Source: Clostridia bacterium (lineage in GTDB: Bacteria > Bacillota > Clostridia > Lutisporales > Lutisporaceae). Taken from it: 64,000 bases of DNA. The notes below the pieces were generated by a model. The model searched no databases. It was not told where the DNA came from and saw only the letters and a program-made list of their open reading frames with translations. The stretch lies in NCBI GenBank assembly GCA_035628995.1, contig DASPIR010000006.1, forward strand, positions 1 through 64,000, given 5' to 3'. Below, one piece after another: positions 35,570-44,277 of the stretch. Numbering within the stretch: position 1 is the stretch's first letter; the number at the start of each line of letters is the position of its first letter. A program made the position numbers and the translations under genes.

Positions 35570-36598
35570 ATGAGCGCAACAATCAGAGATGTTGCTAAAC
35601 TGGCAGAAGTATCCATATCAACAGTTTCAAGAGTAATAAACAATGCTTCCAATGTCAACGACAAAACGAGGGAAAATGTTATGAATGCCATAACAAAGCT
35701 TAATTTCAAACCGAATAGAATCGCACAAAGCTTGGGCAGCGGCGCATTCAATGCAATAGGTATAGTCTCCACACGTTCTCTACAGCAAGCTTTTAATAAT
35801 CCATACTTTAGCTTGATCATACAGGCTATTGGCGAAGTATCCGAGGAAAAAAACTATGATATCATTCTTAATAGTTCCCTTACAGAAGATAAGGAAATAG
35901 AAAAATGCCTGTCAATGATTGAGAGCAAGGTCATCCAAGGACTTATACTTCTCAGTTCAAGAATAAATGACAGACTGATAGAAAAGCTGAATCAAATTAA
36001 AATACCCTTTGTGGTAGTAGGACGTGTCCTTGATGAAAGACTTGAAAGTGAAGTTTACTCTGTTGACACGGATAATCTCAATGATTGTAAAGATGCAGTC
36101 AATTACCTTATAAAACTAGGTCACAAAAGAATAGGTTGTATACATGCTCCTCTAAAATACGTTGTAAGCAAGGATAGGCTTGAAGGGTACATCGTTGCTC
36201 ACAAGGAAGCCGGACTGCCTATTGATTATTCTCTTGTTGAAAATGGTCAATATACTACAAATGATGCTTATGAGGCTACATTAAATATGTTGCAGAAACC
36301 CAATCCTCCGACTGCTGTTTTTGCTACGGACGATGTTAAAGCAATTGGCGCTTATAAAGCCATCAGAAAGCTTAATTTAAAAATTCCCGATGATATATCT
36401 CTGTTTGGTCATAATAATTATGAATATGCCGCAATTATGAACCCCGGGCTGACTACTATTGATGTTCCGATACAACAGCTGGGAAAGGTCTCTGCAACTG
36501 TGTTATTTGATTTAATTGAGGAAAAGAACCCAGAGCACCGGACGTTGCTTGAAACAAAATTTATCATTCGCCAATCATGCAAGGCAATAAGTGAATAA
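35570..36598 (+). CDS. LacI-family transcriptional regulator
   Basis: This 342-residue regulator has a LacI helix-turn-helix (TIRDVAKLAEVSISTVSRVIN, about 4-24), the hinge region FKPNRIAQSLG near 50-58, and a periplasmic-binding-like effector domain (IGIVSTRS...NNPYF). It is divergent from the 18-kb operon and most likely controls it through the three TGAAACCG sites. ATG 35570 has GGAG 9-12 bases upstream; the frame extends back to TTG 35555 but that codon would overlap the ribosome site. The ligand is probably a transported glycoside or its phosphorylated product. Confidence 0.92.
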   Translation: MSATIRDVAKLAEVSISTVSRVINNASNVNDKTRENVMNAITKLNFKPNRIAQSLGSGAFNAIGIVSTRSLQQAFNNPYFSLIIQAIGEVSEEKNYDIILNSSLTEDKEIEKCLSMIESKVIQGLILLSSRINDRLIEKLNQIKIPFVVVGRVLDERLESEVYSVDTDNLNDCKDAVNYLIKLGHKRIGCIHAPLKYVVSKDRLEGYIVAHKEAGLPIDYSLVENGQYTTNDAYEATLNMLQKPNPPTAVFATDDVKAIGAYKAIRKLNLKIPDDISLFGHNNYEYAAIMNPGLTTIDVPIQQLGKVSATVLFDLIEEKNPEHRTLLETKFIIRQSCKAISE

Positions 36599-36660
36599 TA
36601 GGGGTGCTTTTGAGATGCATGGCCTCTCTTTAGAAAAAACCCCTGATACTATGTAAAAAA

Positions 36661-36684
36661 GAGTTCATCGATATGGATGAACCC
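36661..36684. terminator. Terminator between convergent genes
   Basis: GTTCATC / GATGAAC arms (36663-36669 and 36676-36682) around a 6-base loop, preceded by an A-run on the plus strand (T-run on the minus strand), lie between the LacI-type gene and the receptor gene. Confidence 0.6.
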
Positions 36685-36707
36685 TCTTATACTTATTCTA
36701 TATTATA

Positions 36708-38102
36708 TTACTTATTCTTCCCAACATGCTCTTTCAGTTTATCCAGAGCTTGAACTACCATGCTTGAGCATTCATTCATCTTATTCAAAGATTTCTCTGC
36801 CCCTGTTATATCATTTTGAGAATAAGCAATTGCTGCTTCCTTAGCCAATTGGTGCAGCTCAATATGCGGCCTTTCTATTGACTTGAATATGCCATTCTGA
36901 CCAAGCAGGTCTTTGTCCACACTGTAGTACCATTTGCCCAGCCTGCAGCCAATATGAGTACCAATTGTATCGATATCAATTTTCTCATAACCCATTATCA
37001 TGTTATAAACACGCCATCTCCACATAAGATGATCCGTTTTGCATATCTCCAGCATTTCACATTCCGATAGGGCATTCCCGTAGCTGAGCATGCCTAACCT
37101 CAACTCGTTGTTTATCTGACTGAGTTTAAAAATACCTGATCCGGTTTTATTGCACTCTACCATTAGATTGTCTGCAGCTTGTGATGATTCCCCTACTCTT
37201 TGAGCCAATTCCTCTGTAGCTGCTGTTTGCTCTTGTGTATTCGCAGCAATCTGCATAATCTCATCATTTACTTTCTGCACTGCATTGACAACTTGGTTAT
37301 TGTATATAATTACTTCATTCACGAGCTTCTTTCCGCTCTCAAGCTCAGAAGCTGTCTTATCCGTACGCATTACAACCTCAGACAATTTGCTTCTTAAGCT
37401 TCCTATATTACTCTGGATGCTTCCTACAGACTCCTTCGTATGCTCTGCAAGCTTCTTAACTTCGCCTGCGACAACAGCAAAGCCTTTACCCTGCTCCCCT
37501 GCTCTTGCCGCTTCAATTGCAGCATTCAATGCCAGAAGATTTGTCTGCTCTGCTACTCCTTTGATTATATCAACTATCTCTTCGGTGCGTTTCATGTTCT
37601 CTGCAAGGTCATCCACGTCCTTACTAATAGTTTTTACTGATTCAAAGGACTGCTGTATATACGTAAAGGCATTCTTCATATTGTTGTTGCCAGTGGTTAC
37701 TAACCCAACAGAATCACTGACCAAGACAGCTACACTTTGTGACCGGCTTGCCACATCATCAATTGATGCACTCATTTCTTCACTGCTGGCAGACATTGTA
37801 TGCAAGGCTTCATTTTGTGCCCTTACTTCGTTCACCATATCTTTGACATAAGTCATGTCCGTTATAAAGCCCAGCATATTGTTTACAGCGAGAATGCTTT
37901 TGCTTTTATCTGCGAACACTGTATCCACCATTTTATTCCAGGCATCAGATATTTCTCCACTACCTAATACATTTTCCTCTGCATATAATTTTTTTCCCTG
38001 CTTCAAACCTTCAATCAATGGCAGCATCTTTGTGAGCGTCTCATTATCCTGATGTACCTTACTTTGATTTCCCTTTGCTTTTACTGTAAACTTCTTAAAC
38101 AT
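36708..38102 (-). CDS. Soluble chemotaxis-like receptor with CZB domain
   Basis: This 464-residue protein has no membrane segment. The central part is a methyl-accepting signalling coiled coil with the hairpin tip [36 protein letters not shown] (CheA/CheW contact) near residues 185-220. The C-terminal 120 residues form a CZB zinc-binding domain: [24 protein letters not shown] and [10 protein letters not shown] hold the His/Cys ligands. CZB receptors sense zinc or oxidation state (for example hypochlorite) in other bacteria. ATG 38102 follows AAGGGGG; the TTG at 38108 would overlap that site. No chemotaxis gene is adjacent. Confidence 0.9.
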   Translation of the reverse strand: MFKKFTVKAKGNQSKVHQDNETLTKMLPLIEGLKQGKKLYAEENVLGSGEISDAWNKMVDTVFADKSKSILAVNNMLGFITDMTYVKDMVNEVRAQNEALHTMSASSEEMSASIDDVASRSQSVAVLVSDSVGLVTTGNNNMKNAFTYIQQSFESVKTISKDVDDLAENMKRTEEIVDIIKGVAEQTNLLALNAAIEAARAGEQGKGFAVVAGEVKKLAEHTKESVGSIQSNIGSLRSKLSEVVMRTDKTASELESGKKLVNEVIIYNNQVVNAVQKVNDEIMQIAANTQEQTAATEELAQRVGESSQAADNLMVECNKTGSGIFKLSQINNELRLGMLSYGNALSECEMLEICKTDHLMWRWRVYNMIMGYEKIDIDTIGTHIGCRLGKWYYSVDKDLLGQNGIFKSIERPHIELHQLAKEAAIAYSQNDITGAEKSLNKMNECSSMVVQALDKLKEHVGKNK

Positions 38103-38268
38103 TTGCAACCCCCTTCATATTATATGTTGTATAATATGTCGGATATTGTCGTAATATTATTTATGCTTTAACATACATTATTTTCTATTGCATACATCAC
38201 TATCCATATGGAAATTTCAATGATATAATCGCTTAATATCAAACAATAGATAATATTCATTAAGTTAA

Positions 38269-39588
38269 TTATCCTAATTTGATATGTTTTATTACATCTG
38301 CAAGAGATAACTTATTCTGTTCACCCACTCTCATATCCTTAAGGGTCAGCAATTTACTATTAATCTCTTCATCTCCTATTAAAACAACATAAGGAATTCC
38401 TAGTTTGTCGGCATATGCAAGCTTCTTGGAAGTCTTTGCATCCTCCATATATACTTCTGCAATGATGCTCTCTGCCCTTAAATGGTTTGCAGTTGTTATT
38501 GCATGCTCCAAATCATCGTTCATTGGAACAATTAAAACCTTAGTCAGAGAAGAGACATCCTTATCCAAAAGAAGGCCCGCTTCCCTCAGCTGATAGAATA
38601 ATCTTGTCAACCCAATTGATATGCCCACTCCCGGCAGCTTCTGGTCAGTATAGTACTCTGCCAGATTATCATATCGCCCGCCAGAGCATACGGATCCGAT
38701 GCCGGGATAATCATCTAAAATTGTTTCATATACTGTGCCAGTGTAATAATCCAACCCCCTGGCTATTTTTAAATCTATTTTATAGTTCTTTTCGGGTACA
38801 CCAAAGAGGCTAATAAAACGAACTACCTTTGATAATTCATCAATTCCCTCCCTAAACATTTCGCTCTCTATATCAAGCCGGCATAATGCTTCTAAAATAG
38901 ATTGATTGCTGCCTTGAATGCTCACAAATTCAATAATTCTTTCAACTGCCAGCTCGTTTTCACATATATCGGCCAGTTCCTTTTTCATCGACTCAAGACC
39001 AATCTTATCTATTTTGTCGATGACCCTTAAAACCTCTGCCTTATTAGCAACACCAAGGGAGTCGAAAAAACCGTTTAGTACTTTTCTATTATTCAAATGG
39101 ATTGAAAACGAGTCAAATCCCAGATCCTTAAATGTCGAATAAATGATGCTTGGAATCTCTGCATCGTTTATAATACTAAGCTTTCCATTACCAATAATGT
39201 CAATATCACATTGGTAAAACTCACGGAATCGTCCTTTTTGGTTTCTTTCGCCCCTAAATACTTTACCGATCTGATATCTGCGGAAAGGAAAAGTCAGCGA
39301 TGATAAATATTGGGAAACATACCTTGCCAATGGTACTGTCAAATCAAATCTCAAGGATAAATCATTATCGCCTTTATTAAATCTATAGATTTGCTTTTCT
39401 GTTTCACCGCCCCCTTTTGCCAGTAATATTTCCGACTTTTCAATAATAGGCGTATCGATAGGCAAAAAACCACATTTTTCAAAGTTTCTTCTTATTGTAT
39501 CAAGCATATTATTGAACGATATCTGCTGATATGGCAATAATTCCATAAAACCGGGCAAAATAGACGGCTTAACAACTTGACTCTTCAT
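38269..39588 (-). CDS. hisS: Histidyl-tRNA synthetase
   Basis: This 439-residue class II synthetase charges tRNA-His. Motif 2 appears as FRGERNQKGRFREFYQCDIDIIG, the histidine A loops as ARGLDYYTGTVYE and CSGGRYDNLAEY, and the C-terminal anticodon-binding domain as VLIVPMND...AEVYMEDAKTSKKLAYADKLGIPYVVLIG. The catalytic loops and anticodon domain argue for a real HisS and not the HisZ regulator. ATG 39588 has optimal spacing from GGAGG; the longer frame to 39603 overlaps it. It is monocistronic. No T-box element was found upstream. Confidence 0.93.
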   Translation of the reverse strand: MKSQVVKPSILPGFMELLPYQQISFNNMLDTIRRNFEKCGFLPIDTPIIEKSEILLAKGGGETEKQIYRFNKGDNDLSLRFDLTVPLARYVSQYLSSLTFPFRRYQIGKVFRGERNQKGRFREFYQCDIDIIGNGKLSIINDAEIPSIIYSTFKDLGFDSFSIHLNNRKVLNGFFDSLGVANKAEVLRVIDKIDKIGLESMKKELADICENELAVERIIEFVSIQGSNQSILEALCRLDIESEMFREGIDELSKVVRFISLFGVPEKNYKIDLKIARGLDYYTGTVYETILDDYPGIGSVCSGGRYDNLAEYYTDQKLPGVGISIGLTRLFYQLREAGLLLDKDVSSLTKVLIVPMNDDLEHAITTANHLRAESIIAEVYMEDAKTSKKLAYADKLGIPYVVLIGDEEINSKLLTLKDMRVGEQNKLSLADVIKHIKLG

Positions 39589-40259
39589 CATAACCCTCCT
39601 CATTTAGTTGCATTTTAGAAGTATATCCATAAGAAAAAAGAAAATACCAATTCATACTGGCAGTTAGATTTCTATTTCAACAGGATCTTTATCCGATAGC
39701 GCTACCTTCCATTCTTCATTCTGTTCATTAAAATCTGCAATTTTATGTATAGGCATTTTTATACCAGACATTTTCTGCTGTTATATTGTTTTGCTACTAC
39801 TCTATACTTCATTGTAGACCTCCGATTCTCGATTATCCTCTTATGCTTTCGGTATTATCTGACCGCTTATACATATTTATATTATACCTTACCAAATGCA
39901 AAAGTGGTTTGTTTTGAGTTCAAAACAAACCACTTTAAAAAACAAGCTCTAATTCAACGGAAATACCATTTGAATCTACCAAGTGTTAATTACCTCATTC
40001 CTTTTTTAACCAAAGATCTTATCAGCCAAACTCTAAACTAATTTACTAACTACATGAACTCCTTTTCAAAATTCGAAACTAAACGAATCACAATAGACTG
40101 GGAAAGTTGCACATTAGTTGAATTAGAGCCTGCCAGAAAGATGTTCTACATCTACTTGATGCATTCATCCTTCTTAATTCTATTATATCACAAAAGATCA
40201 GAAATGCAACGGAGTTTTCAGAATATTTAGTTTTTGTCCACAAAGAAAGTATTCACTTC
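39589..40259. other. 670-base intergenic stretch with small decayed frames
   Basis: Nothing convincing is encoded here. A 35-codon minus-strand frame (39664-39771) begins MSGIKMPIHKIADFNEQ but has no ribosome site; it may be a relic. A strong hairpin is at 39901-39936. Another fragment near 40080-40200 reads like protein in one frame (TIDWESCTLVELEPARKMF), suggesting decayed coding DNA. No tRNA or riboswitch was recognised. Confidence 0.4.
39901..39936. terminator. Perfect long hairpin
   Basis: AAAGTGGTTTGTTTTGA and its exact complement flank a 2-base centre: 17-base perfect arms. An A-rich run follows on the plus strand. It could be a terminator or a small palindromic repeat element; the perfect arms suggest recent origin or selection. 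Confidence 0.5.
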
Positions 40260-40592
40260 CTACAGATTACCTGGCGCCGGTTGATCCACCCCGACCACAT
40301 GGTGACGATGCCCCAGATTTTCTGATGTGTAAAAGTCATAATAATGAACATGCATACCATTGCCAACGGGAATTGCAGACCCGGAGTCTGCCCTATAGTG
40401 ATGCGCGTGACCATTTTCGAATACTACACATCCTTCCGTATGGTGGATATGGCAGCCTTCCTTAATTATTAGCGGAGGGGAGGTCACATCGAGACATTGA
40501 TGCACATGCCCAACTTCAACAGATGTATAATCAACAGAACCATGGTTGTGATTTGGGACAAAACCTGTTACAAAGTCATCTTTTTTAATCAT
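40260..40592 (-). CDS. YmaF-like histidine-rich protein
   Basis: This 110-residue protein is strongly histidine-rich, with repeated HxH units: PNHNHGSVDYTS, GHVHQCLDVTSPP, HIHHTEG, GHAHHYRADSGSAIPVGNGMHVHYYD and GHRHHVVGVDQPAP. This is the pattern of the YmaF family of Bacillus and Clostridia, of unknown function. It has no signal peptide. The regular histidine spacing suggests metal binding or a beta-structure with His ladders. A single gene; upstream A/T-rich DNA gives a plausible AGGAG-type site (AGGAGTGAAAACG) before ATG 40592. Confidence 0.8.
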   Translation of the reverse strand: MIKKDDFVTGFVPNHNHGSVDYTSVEVGHVHQCLDVTSPPLIIKEGCHIHHTEGCVVFENGHAHHYRADSGSAIPVGNGMHVHYYDFYTSENLGHRHHVVGVDQPAPGNL

Positions 40593-40675
40593 TTATCGTT
40601 TTCACTCCTATAATATGAAATCATTACCATAGTATTAATTAGAGATATTATTTGCTACAAAAAATAATTTTAAAA

Positions 40676-40702
40676 AAGCAAGTTAGATAAACTAACTTGC
40701 TT
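40676..40702 (-). terminator. Terminator of the serine operon
   Basis: Perfect 11-base arms AAGCAAGTTAG (40676-40686) and CTAACTTGCTT (40692-40702) are followed by six T residues on the minus strand, downstream of sdaAA. Confidence 0.9.
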
Positions 40703-40743
40703 CATTTGATATTATGCAAAAGCATTATTTCCTTGGAATCCGC

Positions 40744-41634
40744 TCAGGATTTACCGAAAATCCTTTCATGGATTTGCTTTCCCGTGGGTGTTGAGGCTAA
40801 CCCGCCCGTACCTGTCTCTCTAAGCTCACATGGCAGGGATTTCCCCACCTTCAGCATGGCTTCCACCACTTCATCGAAAGGAATTATGCTTGTAATGCCT
40901 GCTAATGCCAAGTCTGCAGAAATAAGAGCATTCGCAGTCCCGATGGCATTCCTCTTAATGCAGGGTGCCTCAACCAGCCCTGCAATGGGATCGCATACCA
41001 AGCCTAAAATGTTCTTTATAGCCATTGCCGCTGCATCCAAAGCTTGTGCAGGAGTCCCTCCCAGCATCTCAACGATGGCCGCTGCCGCCATGGCCGCTGC
41101 TGCACCGGTTTCTGCCTGGCAACCCCCTTCAGCACCCGCAACAGTAGCATTTCTGGTAATCAAATACCCGACCGCTGCTGCCGTGAATAAGGCATTGATG
41201 ATATCCTCGTCCTTTTTCCCAAAACGTTCAGCTGTCGTAATGATTGACCCCGGCAGAATCCCGCTGGATCCGGCTGTCGGTGCAGCAACAATCTGCCCCA
41301 TGGCAGCATTAACCTCCAATACAGCCATGGCAGCTGCTACTGCCTTGTTCAAATCCTGTCCGGCAACCATCTGCTCCTTTTCATAATAGTGCCTAAGCTT
41401 TTTTGCATCTCCTCCGGTCAAGCCGCTGACAGAGCGAATGTCCTCAGTCAAACCTCTCTCTATGGCTTTTTTCATTACCTCCAGGTTTTCCTTCATTTCA
41501 CTTATAATCAAATCCTTGTTTCTTTGCGATATATAGACCTCTCGCACCAGCATCATTTCATATATCTTGATATTGCTTTTATTGCACATGCCCAAGAGTT
41601 CCGAACCACTTGTAAAATTGATACTCATCCGCAT
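40744..41634 (-). CDS. sdaAA: L-serine dehydratase, alpha subunit
   Basis: This 296-residue subunit of the type 2 iron-sulfur L-serine dehydratase converts serine to pyruvate and ammonia. It has SGLTGGDAKKL, VAAPTAGSSGILPG, the cysteines of EGGCQAETGAAAAMAAAA and LGLVCDPIAGLVEAPCIKRN, which hold the [4Fe-4S] cluster. Anaerobes commonly use this oxygen-sensitive enzyme. It lies 13 bases after sdaAB and is followed by a strong terminator. Confidence 0.97.
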   Translation of the reverse strand: MRMSINFTSGSELLGMCNKSNIKIYEMMLVREVYISQRNKDLIISEMKENLEVMKKAIERGLTEDIRSVSGLTGGDAKKLRHYYEKEQMVAGQDLNKAVAAAMAVLEVNAAMGQIVAAPTAGSSGILPGSIITTAERFGKKDEDIINALFTAAAVGYLITRNATVAGAEGGCQAETGAAAAMAAAAIVEMLGGTPAQALDAAAMAIKNILGLVCDPIAGLVEAPCIKRNAIGTANALISADLALAGITSIIPFDEVVEAMLKVGKSLPCELRETGTGGLASTPTGKQIHERIFGKS

Positions 41635-41647
41635 CTTCCTCTTTTCG

Positions 41648-42316
41648 CTATAATGCTTCTACTAAATATACATCTTGAATTTCATCACCCAAAGCCCTAA
41701 CCTGGGAAATCACTTTCTTTGGAATGTTATTATCAGTTTCAATAATCATGAAGGCATCCTGCCCCTTACTCTGTCTGAAAACCCGCATAAAGGCAATATT
41801 GATATTGAATTGAACCATAAGACTGGTCACTTCCGCTATAACACCCGGCCGGTCAAAATGCCGGATAACCAATGTAGGATACTCGCCGGTAAACTCCACA
41901 TTCAATCCGTTGATTTGTATCACCCGGATATTACCGCCCCCGATGGAACAACCCACCACTTCTGTTATCTTGCCACTGCTGCTGGTTACCACCATTTTCA
42001 CGGTATTAGGATGGGGAGGGTCGGCATCATTAACTACAAACTCATAGTCCAAGCCGGTCGCCTTGGCAAAATCCATAGACTTACCTAGGTCCGGGTCATT
42101 GGGCTCCATGTCCATGATCCCTGCCAGCAGCGCCCTGTCGGTGCCATGCCCCTTATAGGTTTTGGCAAAAGAACCGTAGAGCACAAAAGTAACCTTAGCT
42201 ACATCATTTCCACTGATTCTTCTTGCTACCTTTCCCAGTCTGGCCGCTCCAGCGGTATGAGAGCTGGAAGGCCCAATCATCCTCGGCCCTATAATATCGA
42301 AAACGCTATAATCCAT
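41648..42316 (-). CDS. sdaAB: L-serine dehydratase, beta subunit
   Basis: This 222-residue beta subunit begins with YSVFDIIGPRMIGPSSSHTAGA, the family signature, and ends with a regulatory ACT domain (PTLVIRHFDRPGVIAEVTSLM, about 148-222). Two-gene sdaAA/sdaAB organisation is standard in Firmicutes. It lies downstream of sstT, separated by a hairpin. Confidence 0.97.
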   Translation of the reverse strand: MDYSVFDIIGPRMIGPSSSHTAGAARLGKVARRISGNDVAKVTFVLYGSFAKTYKGHGTDRALLAGIMDMEPNDPDLGKSMDFAKATGLDYEFVVNDADPPHPNTVKMVVTSSSGKITEVVGCSIGGGNIRVIQINGLNVEFTGEYPTLVIRHFDRPGVIAEVTSLMVQFNINIAFMRVFRQSKGQDAFMIIETDNNIPKKVISQVRALGDEIQDVYLVEAL

Positions 42317-42401
42317 TTTAGTTTACTCCTTAAAAAAGTAGAATATTAATATAATTATATACTCCATTTTCTTTTATTCCAATAATAAATAAAAAGCAGC
42401 A

Positions 42402-42456
42402 GGGACGGTTATTCTTGCTTCCAGAAGCCAACCTTGAAAGCAAAAATAACCGTCCC
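42402..42456. repeat. Palindromic repeat/hairpin with GGGACGGTT core
   Basis: Nineteen-base arms starting GGGACGGTTATT and ending AATAACCGTCCC have one mismatch and a 17-base loop, lying between sstT and sdaAB. The GGGACGGTT core recurs at 57232-57240. It may act as an internal terminator or processing site, or be a dispersed clostridial repeat. Confidence 0.6.
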
Positions 42457-42487
42457 CGCACTTAAAAACAACACCGTAATTTAGTTA

Positions 42488-43720
42488 CTACTTGTTGATA
42501 TCTATCTTCTTCCCTTGCTTCTTCCACTCAGCAAATTCAGCTGCTGCTGTAAATAATATGTCTGTTGATGAGTTTATAGCAGTTTCGCAAGAGTCTTGTA
42601 TAACGCCTATGATGAAACCTACACCAACAACTTGCATAGCAATGTCATTTGGAATACCAAATAAGCTTGCTGTTAGAGGAATCAATAGTAGTGATCCACC
42701 TGCTACACCTGAAGCACCTGCAGCACTTGCTGCTGAAAGTACACATAGGATAACTGCTGTTATAAAGTCTACTTGAATGCCTAGAGTATGTGCTGCTGCA
42801 AGTGTCAATACAGAAATAGTAACGGATGCACCCGCCATATTAACTGTAGCTCCCAATGGAATAGACACTGAATACGTATCCTTATCCAAGCCTAACCTTT
42901 CAGCCAAGCCCATGTTTACAGGAATGTTTGCAGCTGAGCTACGTGTGAAGAATGCTGTAATACCACTTTCCTTTAAGCACTTTAATACAAGTGGATATGG
43001 GTTTTGACGAATCTTTACAAATACAATGATTGGATTCAAAATAAATGCAACGAATGCCATACCGCCAACTAGAACAAGAAGTAATTGTCCATAGGATAGT
43101 AACGCTCCTAGACCATTTGTAGCTATTGAGTCAAATACCAGACCCATGATTCCTAGTGGTGCAAAGTTTATAACAATTCTAACCATTTCAGATAATGCAT
43201 CAGCAACATTTGACATAAATGCCTTTGTTGAATCAGCGGCATTTCTTAATGAGATACCGAATAATATAGCAAAAGCTAGTATACCGATATAGTTCGCATT
43301 ATAAATTGCCTTTATTGGGTTATCAACTAAGTTCAATAATAAATCCTTCAGAACTTCTACAATACCGCTAGGTGCAGCTACACCTTGTACGCCTGCTGTA
43401 AGAGTTAATGTTATTGGGAACATGAAGCTTGCAAGAACACCTACAACTCCTGCTAGGAATGTTCCTACAACATAAAGCATAACAATGGGCTTCATATTAG
43501 TTTGATGTCCACTCTTGTGTTGGGCAAGAGCTGATCCAACTATAAAGAAAACTAGTACTGGTGCAAGTGCTTTTAATGCACCTACGAATAAAGAACCTAA
43601 AAGAACAACTGCTTTTGCTTGTTCCGGAACTGTTAAAGCTAAGATAATACCAATAATCAAACCAATGATTATTTGTTTTACTAAGCTTATACGCTTCCAC
43701 ATGTTAAGTAGATTTTTCAT
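42488..43720 (-). CDS. sstT: Serine/threonine:sodium symporter
   Basis: This 410-residue transporter belongs to the dicarboxylate/amino acid:cation symporter family. Hallmarks are [20 protein letters not shown], the HP1 serine-rich region near residue 270, and [27 protein letters not shown] (the Na+ and substrate site), followed by HP2-type [17 protein letters not shown]. It matches SstT better than GltP. ATG 43720, with GGGAGG 10 bases upstream, is preferred over the frame start at 43738. Upstream of sdaAB-sdaAA, it forms a serine uptake and deamination unit. Confidence 0.93.
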   Translation of the reverse strand: MKNLLNMWKRISLVKQIIIGLIIGIILALTVPEQAKAVVLLGSLFVGALKALAPVLVFFIVGSALAQHKSGHQTNMKPIVMLYVVGTFLAGVVGVLASFMFPITLTLTAGVQGVAAPSGIVEVLKDLLLNLVDNPIKAIYNANYIGILAFAILFGISLRNAADSTKAFMSNVADALSEMVRIVINFAPLGIMGLVFDSIATNGLGALLSYGQLLLVLVGGMAFVAFILNPIIVFVKIRQNPYPLVLKCLKESGITAFFTRSSAANIPVNMGLAERLGLDKDTYSVSIPLGATVNMAGASVTISVLTLAAAHTLGIQVDFITAVILCVLSAASAAGASGVAGGSLLLIPLTASLFGIPNDIAMQVVGVGFIIGVIQDSCETAINSSTDILFTAAAEFAEWKKQGKKIDINK

Positions 43721-43938
43721 AGTATTTTTTCCTCCCATAGATAAAATAAAATATAATATAATAAAATATAATGTACCCGCGTACAGCCACTTTATAAATG
43801 TTTCTATTTGGCAAGTTAACGTAATAAACGCGAGACAATTACAATTCTACCATAAATACAGGTTTATGAGAAGTAAAAATTGCTATTATGTAAATAATGT
43901 TATGTTAATATAAATATTCTAGTGTGCTGATCTTCTCC

Positions 43939-44049
43939 ATGGAAGGATTTTATTGTGAGACAAGAGAAGATGCGCTAAAAAAAGTTCTTGAAATAATACC
44001 CAAAGACAGTATGGTTTCTTGCGGAGGTTCTGCAACCGTCCATGACTAA
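43939..44049 (+). pseudogene. LUD-domain protein remnant
   Basis: Thirty-six codons read GFYCETREDALKKVLEIIP and DSMVSCGGSATVHD before a stop, matching the N-terminal conserved region of LUD (LutC/DUF162-like) proteins, which are normally about 200 residues. The rest is missing and the following sequence is not coding. It is a dead relic of a lactate-utilisation-type gene. Confidence 0.75.
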
Positions 44050-44113
44050 AGGCCGAATTAAAGTAATACTTGTTGGAGAATGCTTGGGTTTCTAGATTTG
44101 ATACTTATTCCAG

Positions 44114-44137
44114 CCCGTCTATAAAGGCGGGTTTTTT
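44114..44137 (+). terminator. Rho-independent terminator
   Basis: CCCGTC / GGCGGG arms with a 6-base loop are followed by TTTTTT. It insulates the toxin operon from the decayed gene upstream. Confidence 0.85.
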
Positions 44138-44201
44138 AATGCCTAAAATTCAAGGAGAATAAATCTTTGAATAAGTTGATATAGAAAACCATTTATTTCA
44201 A

Positions 44202-44210
44202 TGATATAAT
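44202..44210 (+). promoter_or_regulatory. Extended -10 element before the Tc operon
   Basis: TGATATAAT is an extended -10 about 70 bases upstream of the TcA-like start. A matching -35 at 17 bases is poor, so the promoter would depend on the extended -10 or on an activator. Confidence 0.4.
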
Positions 44211-44277
44211 TTAGTAAAATTGTAATAAATATCCATACGCGGTTATATTATAAAAAATATAAAGGGGGGTATTAAAT

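Noticed and set aside
37285..37851. Long 188-codon frame opposite the receptor gene
   Set aside because: A shadow of the receptor coding sequence on the complementary strand; Ser/Thr-rich composition and no ribosome site.
38269..39588. HisZ (ATP phosphoribosyltransferase regulatory subunit) instead of HisS
   Set aside because: The catalytic histidine A loops and the C-terminal anticodon-binding domain are intact, and there are no histidine biosynthesis genes nearby.
39604..40000. T-box riboswitch before hisS
   Set aside because: The conserved TGGNACCGCG antiterminator core is not present on the minus strand.
39745..40041. Ninety-eight-codon plus-strand frame upstream of hisS
   Set aside because: Reads through the perfect hairpin at 39901, has no ribosome site and shows the aromatic-rich composition of AT-rich non-coding DNA.
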